A stretch of DNA of 20,102 nt, from IMG/VR virus record IMGVR_UViG_3300010430_000560, positions 1 through 20,102 of that record, one strand, 5' to 3'. Under the pieces are notes generated by a model. That model ran no database searches. It was given only the letters and a program-made list of their open reading frames with translations, and was not told the origin of the DNA. The translations under genes and the position numbers were made by a program. Below, in pieces: positions 16,274 to 20,102 of the stretch (the first letter of the stretch is position 1; each line of letters opens with the position of its first letter). The DNA is from a virus.

Positions 16274-18042
16274 TATCTAATTACCCCATTTAACTGCCTT
16301 GGGTGGAATGGGCCATAGATAGATTGCGAACCTCCAATATCAATACTAAACGCGGCGAATGGTTCTCCGATAAAACTTACTGCTTTTGCGGTTAAGCCTG
16401 CATTCGGAGAAACACCAACACCAGTAGCACCTTTTTTTAAGGTGTAATCAGAATTAAATACATCTTCTTCGGAATCGACTTCTACGCCGTTTGTTTCTCT
16501 TGCGGCAAGCCATAATGCGACTGTTGAATAAGTAGTCGCTTGATACGTAAAGACCGTAGCTGGTAATGTTCCAGTAATTAAATAATGGTTGTAATCAAAT
16601 GTTGCTGTTTGATTCGTGTTGATAGTGATTAATTGATTTAATGCATTTGCTTCGGCATAAATATAATTGTTATCGAATTCTGCACCTGTGGTGTTTGTAG
16701 CACCATCGATTGCCGCGCCAAAAGCCACTGCATCTGTATCTGAATCAATTATCGCGGTATTGTTATAAAAATCGTCATTTGTCCCGCCCTTGTTGTAATA
16801 CATAACATTACTTGATCCACCAAGCCCGCACTGTTTAACGAGATTTCCCGCTACTTTCGTCGTTGCTGAAAGTTTCGCCATAATTCCGATATCGACAAAA
16901 CTTGCCGTATTTCCATACATTTCACAACTGTCATTTTCGACAATAAAAATGCCATGTAAATTATTTGATACGCCTGTCGCGTCACCGATAGCAGTACAAT
17001 TTATTATTTCTGAATTATCGGATACGTTGGCCTGTCGTGCGCCACCATCACCACCCACCGTAATACAACCACCCGCACCCGTTGTTGCGTCCCAACCATA
17101 TGCCCTTACCGTCGAGTTGTGAATTTTTTGTCGCTCTGCTGTTAACCCAGCATCATTACCAAACAAACGTATCCCGTTAATGCTCCACGTTGCACCGCTC
17201 GCCGCCTGTGTGAATGTTAAATCGCAACCTTCCACTAATGCGTCAGGGCAATTAGCAATGAAAATGCCATACATCAGACTATCTACTGCAACATCTGTTG
17301 AGTTAATGCTTATATTCGCTGTAACGTTTTTAACTTCAGCTTGAACACCGGCTACAGAGGCATCCCAATAGATTACTCCACTACCGTTAGTGGCCCATTT
17401 TGAATGATTTATCGTGGCACCGTCTATTGTGAGTTTGCCTGCCGCGTGGGTTGGAGAATAGACCATTCCACGACTCGTTATTCTGTTTATTGTATAGCTG
17501 CAATCATTAAAGGTTATATTGGCTAATCCATTTGCGCCTACATTAATGCCATAAAACACCATATTTCTGAATTCGCATCTTGTCGCCGTTATAGATGGAG
17601 CCGTACCCGTACCCCCTAATGTCCATATTCCATAATTTCCATCATCCCCACCTTCCGCCGTCGATAATCTTCCTAAAATTAAATCTCGCCATTCGACCGA
17701 CTTGCTGCTATCCCAGCCCGTCGCGTTATTCATTCGTACTGTGGAAGTCGCTACACCCGCTATGATTGTTACTTCACCAGCATTTTCCGGTCTAACTAAA
17801 CATGAATCAAACCCTGGATTCGCTGGCCATATCCAATATTGATTAGCCGCATCGATATCTGCACCAATATAATTACCGTCATTTATGATGATAGTGATTG
17901 CGCCACTAGTGGCGTAAGCTGCATCGCTAGCTGCATCTAGGGTTAGGAATGCGTCAGTTTTTGATTCGCCACCATTCCCATCATTACCAATGAAATATCC
18001 ATTATCTGTTGATTTGCTCACATAGTAGGTTTCATCGGCCAT
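16273..18042 (-). CDS. beta-helix virion protein, probable adhesin or fibre
   Basis: Product of 589 aa. Residues 4-40 (YYVSKSTDNGYFIGNDGNGG then AFLTLDAASDAAY) resemble the entry segment of phage and bacterial beta-helix proteins. From about residue 60 to 550 the sequence consists of short N- and G-rich beta coils (IINDGNYIGADI, ITATRCEFRNMVFYGINVG, EMYGNTASFVDIGI). The last 23 residues carry IDIGGSQSIYGPFHPRQLNG, which also marks the helix end in the 980-aa neighbour; here the protein stops three residues later, so it lacks the esterase module. Role: probably a surface fibre or spike; no catalytic residues recognised. The start has AAGGTG eight bases upstream inside the end of the previous gene. 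The stop overlaps the next start (TAATG), suggesting the two are made in linked amounts. Confidence 0.78.
   Translation of the reverse strand: MADETYYVSKSTDNGYFIGNDGNGGESKTDAFLTLDAASDAAYATSGAITIIINDGNYIGADIDAANQYWIWPANPGFDSCLVRPENAGEVTIIAGVATSTVRMNNATGWDSSKSVEWRDLILGRLSTAEGGDDGNYGIWTLGGTGTAPSITATRCEFRNMVFYGINVGANGLANITFNDCSYTINRITSRGMVYSPTHAAGKLTIDGATINHSKWATNGSGVIYWDASVAGVQAEVKNVTANISINSTDVAVDSLMYGIFIANCPDALVEGCDLTFTQAASGATWSINGIRLFGNDAGLTAERQKIHNSTVRAYGWDATTGAGGCITVGGDGGARQANVSDNSEIINCTAIGDATGVSNNLHGIFIVENDSCEMYGNTASFVDIGIMAKLSATTKVAGNLVKQCGLGGSSNVMYYNKGGTNDDFYNNTAIIDSDTDAVAFGAAIDGATNTTGAEFDNNYIYAEANALNQLITINTNQTATFDYNHYLITGTLPATVFTYQATTYSTVALWLAARETNGVEVDSEEDVFNSDYTLKKGATGVGVSPNAGLTAKAVSFIGEPFAAFSIDIGGSQSIYGPFHPRQLNGVIR
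16285..16344 (-). repeat. shared beta-helix end motif, copy in the 589-aa gene
   Basis: Codes residues 567-586, IDIGGSQSIYGPFHPRQLNG, just before the stop codon. It differs from the copy in the 980-aa protein at one residue (S for L), although about 11 of 60 bases differ. Confidence 0.9.
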
Positions 18043-18044
18043 TG

Positions 18045-18509
18045 TTATACACCTTGCGTAACCATGATGATTTGGACTTGTGCTGAAACGCCGTCTACTA
18101 AGGCAAAATGGGTCGCATTAGCGGGTATACTTAACGTTACAGGTATCGCCACACCACCAGCGGTACTATCCCCTGAAGGAATAATGATTCCGGTTGTTCC
18201 AACAGCCGCAGCGATATTAAGATTGGCAATCGCATTTGCAGCTGATGTACCAAACGCCAACACCGCGAATTCTTCCAATCCGGTAACTTCCAAACTCTGC
18301 AACAATAATTTAGACGCACCTGAAGCAATCGCCGTCGCTACGCCTGTCGCGGTTGTCGTAATTTTTCCGGTATAACTGGAAGGTACAAAATCACTATTGG
18401 ATTTCATCCCCCCGCTCATCACATTGATTGGGGTTGTTTGTGCCTTGCCTGTATCATTCTGTAAGACATCGTAAACGTCTTTACCATGGACAATTGTGTT
18501 TGTTCCCAT
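18045..18509 (-). CDS. small virion structural protein, possible decoration protein
   Basis: Product of 154 aa. The N-terminus (HGKDVYDVLQNDTGKAQTTP) is polar; the rest is rich in A, T, V and I with strand-like alternation, including LLLQSLEVTGLEEFAVLAFG and VAIPVTLSIPANATHFALVD. From memory, segments of the type VxFGTSAANA are common in small beta-sandwich proteins near phage capsid genes. A place on the capsid or at the base of fibres is likely from the context, but no named family is recognised. The ribosome binding site AAGGGGA lies five bases before the ATG, among the strongest in the window, which fits a protein needed in many copies. Confidence 0.65.
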   Translation of the reverse strand: MGTNTIVHGKDVYDVLQNDTGKAQTTPINVMSGGMKSNSDFVPSSYTGKITTTATGVATAIASGASKLLLQSLEVTGLEEFAVLAFGTSAANAIANLNIAAAVGTTGIIIPSGDSTAGGVAIPVTLSIPANATHFALVDGVSAQVQIIMVTQGV

Positions 18510-18519
18510 AACAATCCCC

Positions 18520-19023
18520 TTATGACGTTACGACTTCATCATAGATAATGATGATATCGAATACGGCTGTATCAGAACCGGCAGAGCAGGTATATGTCAC
18601 TGGGTCGCCACCTGCCGTAATACAAGAACGTCTAGCATTGGCCACATCTGCACCTGTGCCGGTTTCTTCAAACAATAGAGCGCCTAATGTTATTGCACCA
18701 TCGGCCAAATCACCCATAACAAGCCCCAATGTAGCGATTGAAGCTGCCGCCAAGAATCCATTGGGATCATTCGAAGTACCTGCCGTACCTACGTCTACCG
18801 TTTCGGTAGCATCGATGGCGATAATGTTTAAATACACATCATGAACAATTGCATTTGTTGGTAGAGTAAACCCCGTTGTTGTTTCTGCTGTTTGCGCATC
18901 ACAGCGTATTGTTGCTGTTCGTCTTACCAATTTTGTCGCGGCTGCACTTGCAGAATCATAGGTTGCACCGCCTTTATACCCTTTTTTTGTTGCCACACCA
19001 GTTGGAAAATTAGTACCACTCAT
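18520..19023 (-). CDS. small virion structural protein next to capsid gene, possible decoration protein
   Basis: Product of 167 aa. After a polar start (TGVATKKGYKGGATYDS) the sequence has strand-like stretches TTGFTLPTNAIVHDVYLNII and ATETVDVGTAGTSNDPNGFL, ending in TAVFDIIIIYDEVV. The combination of FTLPxNAxVxDVYL with VDVGTAGTSNDPNGFL is a pattern I recall from conserved unnamed proteins placed after major capsid genes in environmental phages. A head decoration or cement role is inferred, not shown. AGGAG lies seven bases before the ATG and is part of a short hairpin (19027-19040). The capsid gene terminator stands upstream, so this gene is expressed by read-through or from a promoter I could not see. 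Confidence 0.68.
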   Translation of the reverse strand: MSGTNFPTGVATKKGYKGGATYDSASAAATKLVRRTATIRCDAQTAETTTGFTLPTNAIVHDVYLNIIAIDATETVDVGTAGTSNDPNGFLAAASIATLGLVMGDLADGAITLGALLFEETGTGADVANARRSCITAGGDPVTYTCSAGSDTAVFDIIIIYDEVVTS

Positions 19024-19026
19024 AAT

Positions 19027-19040
19027 ATGCTCCTGAGCAT
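19027..19040 (-). promoter_or_regulatory. hairpin covering the ribosome binding site of the 167-aa gene
   Basis: Transcript strand reads ATGCTCAGGAGCAT, with ATGCT and AGCAT pairing around a CAGG loop; the AGGAG ribosome binding site lies in loop and 3' arm. A five-base-pair stem is modest, so the effect on initiation, if any, would be mild. Confidence 0.4.
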
Positions 19041-19068
19041 CCCGTTAAGGACAGTTTAATTTTGGAAT

Positions 19069-19100
19069 AAAAAGAACGCCTCGGAGGAGTTTGAGGCGCT
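19069..19100 (-). terminator. intrinsic terminator after the major capsid gene
   Basis: On the minus strand AGCGCCTC (19100-19093) pairs with GAGGCGTT (19082-19075) around a 10-base loop, with one G-T pair, followed by CTTTTTATT. It begins 14 bases after the capsid stop codon. A terminator here would give more capsid message than message for downstream tail genes. Confidence 0.8.
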
Positions 19101-19114
19101 AAGAGAGATAAAAC

Positions 19115-20029
19115 TTAAGCAGGACCAGAACCGTAGATAGCCCTTGGATCACCTGTTGTTACACTGAAACGAACAGTAGATTTCGCTTTGGCGTTATCCG
19201 TATTAAAATCGTTGTCCTGCGTGAAATCCACTGCACGACGGGCGAAATAACACATACCAGAAGATGGTACGTTGGTTCGGATAAACCAATTGTTTGCATC
19301 AGTGAAGTAATGGTTAACCTTAATACCACCCGGCAATGCATTGGTTGCCTTGAGCACATTAGAGGCATTATTGGCTGTATCGTTTTGAAGAATAGACTTC
19401 ATAATACGATTGGCCTCAAACCATAGTTGACGTGGAACATGCAAGGATTGACCCATCAGCGAGATTTTTAAGCCTCGATCATTGGTTGCACCCATTATTT
19501 GTATCAGCAAATCTTCAATAGACGTTTCTGATAATGCCGCAGGGACAGCCAATGCATTGGACCATGTGCCACCCGTTGAATTGGGATGATCCACTACAAT
19601 GAGTGCCGATCCGTCGCCGTAGGTATAAGAAGCATTAAAAGCCCGGTTATACACATTCGCGCAGACATTCTCTTGAGTCTGTCTCATTGAGAAGGCCAAT
19701 GATTCGGCACGCCTCATAGACACATCCTCATACAGATTGTCGTCCATTTCTTCGCGGGTAACGATATAACCCAAACCGTAAACGATATGGGTTGCCCGTG
19801 TTAAATAACCCTGTTGGTGCGAATCATAAATAACCGCACCGCCTTGTGATTTAATGGGAGCCAATCCAAAAGAAGTACTTTGGACCAATTCTTCATACGC
19901 TTTATTCGAATCTTTCTTATCGAATAAATCGAAACATTCCATAGGATGTTCACTGTATTTAAGACCCCAAAAATCATATACCCCAGGCCATAACGCCTTG
20001 GGATGGTTGCCTGTTGTAATAATAGCCAT
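19115..20029 (-). CDS. major capsid protein (Mu gpT-like type)
   Basis: Product of 304 aa. Characteristic parts: HPMECFDLFDKKDSNKAYEE, then GGAVIYDSHQQGYLTRATHI and YGLGYIVTREEMDDNLYEDV, the helix RRAESLAFSMRQTQENVCAN leading to YNRAFN, DGSALIVVDHP and a C-terminal PRAIYGS. This order of an acidic N-terminal arm, a YGLGxxVTREExDDxLY segment and a long helix before a DGxAL turn is what I associate with the Mu gpT group of HK97-fold capsid proteins. P22 coat gp5 is longer (430 aa) and unlike. It would form the icosahedral shell. The start is secure: AAAGGAGA lies six bases before the ATG. A terminator follows the gene. No protease, scaffold or portal gene is within the window; they are expected just upstream, beyond 20102. 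Confidence 0.82.
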   Translation of the reverse strand: MAIITTGNHPKALWPGVYDFWGLKYSEHPMECFDLFDKKDSNKAYEELVQSTSFGLAPIKSQGGAVIYDSHQQGYLTRATHIVYGLGYIVTREEMDDNLYEDVSMRRAESLAFSMRQTQENVCANVYNRAFNASYTYGDGSALIVVDHPNSTGGTWSNALAVPAALSETSIEDLLIQIMGATNDRGLKISLMGQSLHVPRQLWFEANRIMKSILQNDTANNASNVLKATNALPGGIKVNHYFTDANNWFIRTNVPSSGMCYFARRAVDFTQDNDFNTDNAKAKSTVRFSVTTGDPRAIYGSGPA

Positions 20030-20035
20030 TTGATT

Positions 20036-20043
20036 TCTCCTTT
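20036..20043 (-). promoter_or_regulatory. strong ribosome binding site of the capsid gene
   Basis: AAAGGAGA on the minus strand, six bases before the capsid ATG, overlapping the stop codon of the upstream reading frame. The near-perfect match fits very high expression of the capsid protein. Confidence 0.8.
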
Positions 20044-20102
20044 AAAGACCAAGTACGCCGACTGAGCCATATTGATGAACGTTAAAGGAACATAACCATT
20101 TC
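20042..20102 (-). CDS. 3' end of an upstream phage gene (partial)
   Basis: One minus-strand frame is open from the window edge to a TAA at 20044-20042 and reads KWLCSFNVHQYGSVGVLGL. The stop overlaps the capsid ribosome binding site, which is the usual tight spacing in this operon. From position a scaffold, protease or head decoration protein is likely, but 19 residues give no family. A second frame ends earlier, at a TAA around position 20082, and cannot be fully excluded. Confidence 0.5.
   Translation of the reverse strand, partial: KWLCSFNVHQYGSVGVLGL

Noticed and set aside
41-18042. Diversity-generating retroelement variable region in one of the fibre genes.
   Set aside because: No reverse transcriptase, no template-like near-copy of a gene end and no C-type lectin ending are visible; the 14585/16285 pair is too short and differs at all base types.
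18064-18844. Two plus-strand frames of about 100 codons opposite the small structural genes.
   Set aside because: Alanine-, valine- and threonine-rich antisense readings of GC-richer codons; no independent start signal and no neighbours on that strand.

Overview
This window is one continuous block of virion-structure genes from a tailed double-stranded DNA phage or prophage. Every supported gene lies on the minus strand, so transcription runs from about 20102 down to 1. Genes are packed almost without gaps, many start codons overlap the previous stop (ATGA or TAATG), and Shine-Dalgarno sites are of the AAAGGAG or AAGGGG type. This points to a bacterial host, probably Gram-negative because the tail set resembles that of phage P22 (short-tailed, podovirus type). 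No integrase, repressor, lysis gene, tRNA or host flank is visible, so free phage and prophage cannot be told apart, and the host genus cannot be named.

Layout in transcription order: the 3' end of an unknown gene (20102-20042); a major capsid protein resembling the Mu gpT group rather than P22 coat (20029-19115); an intrinsic terminator (19100-19069); two small virion proteins, possibly capsid decoration (19023-18520, 18509-18045); two large beta-helix proteins, the second fused to an SGNH/GDSL esterase-like module (18042-16273, 16273-13331); a small cysteine-bearing protein (13310-13014); a tail-fibre-like protein with seven propeller-type repeats, three 104-residue repeats and a C-terminal assembly-type domain (13017-10618). 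Then come a P22 gp4-like tail accessory factor (10617-9910), a P22 gp10-like hub/packaged-DNA stabilisation protein (9913-8522), three small virion proteins (8525-8079, 8082-7303, 7299-6973), three proteins in the place of the P22 DNA-ejection proteins (6960-6118, 6105-4930, 4930-2153), a second terminator (2130-2103), a beta-helix tailspike (2089-41), and the first codons of another gene (23-1).

How the parts work together: the capsid protein and small decoration proteins build the head. The gp4-like and gp10-like proteins close the portal and carry the adhesins. The three ejection proteins are packed in the head and leave ahead of the DNA. Up to four large adhesin or enzyme-like proteins (589, 980, 799 and 682 aa) probably recognise or modify surface polysaccharide. 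Points of most interest are a 20-residue motif shared by the two neighbouring beta-helix proteins, a terminator ending 13 bases before the tailspike start, the two-tier repeat design of the 799-aa protein, and the lack of a recognisable tail needle.
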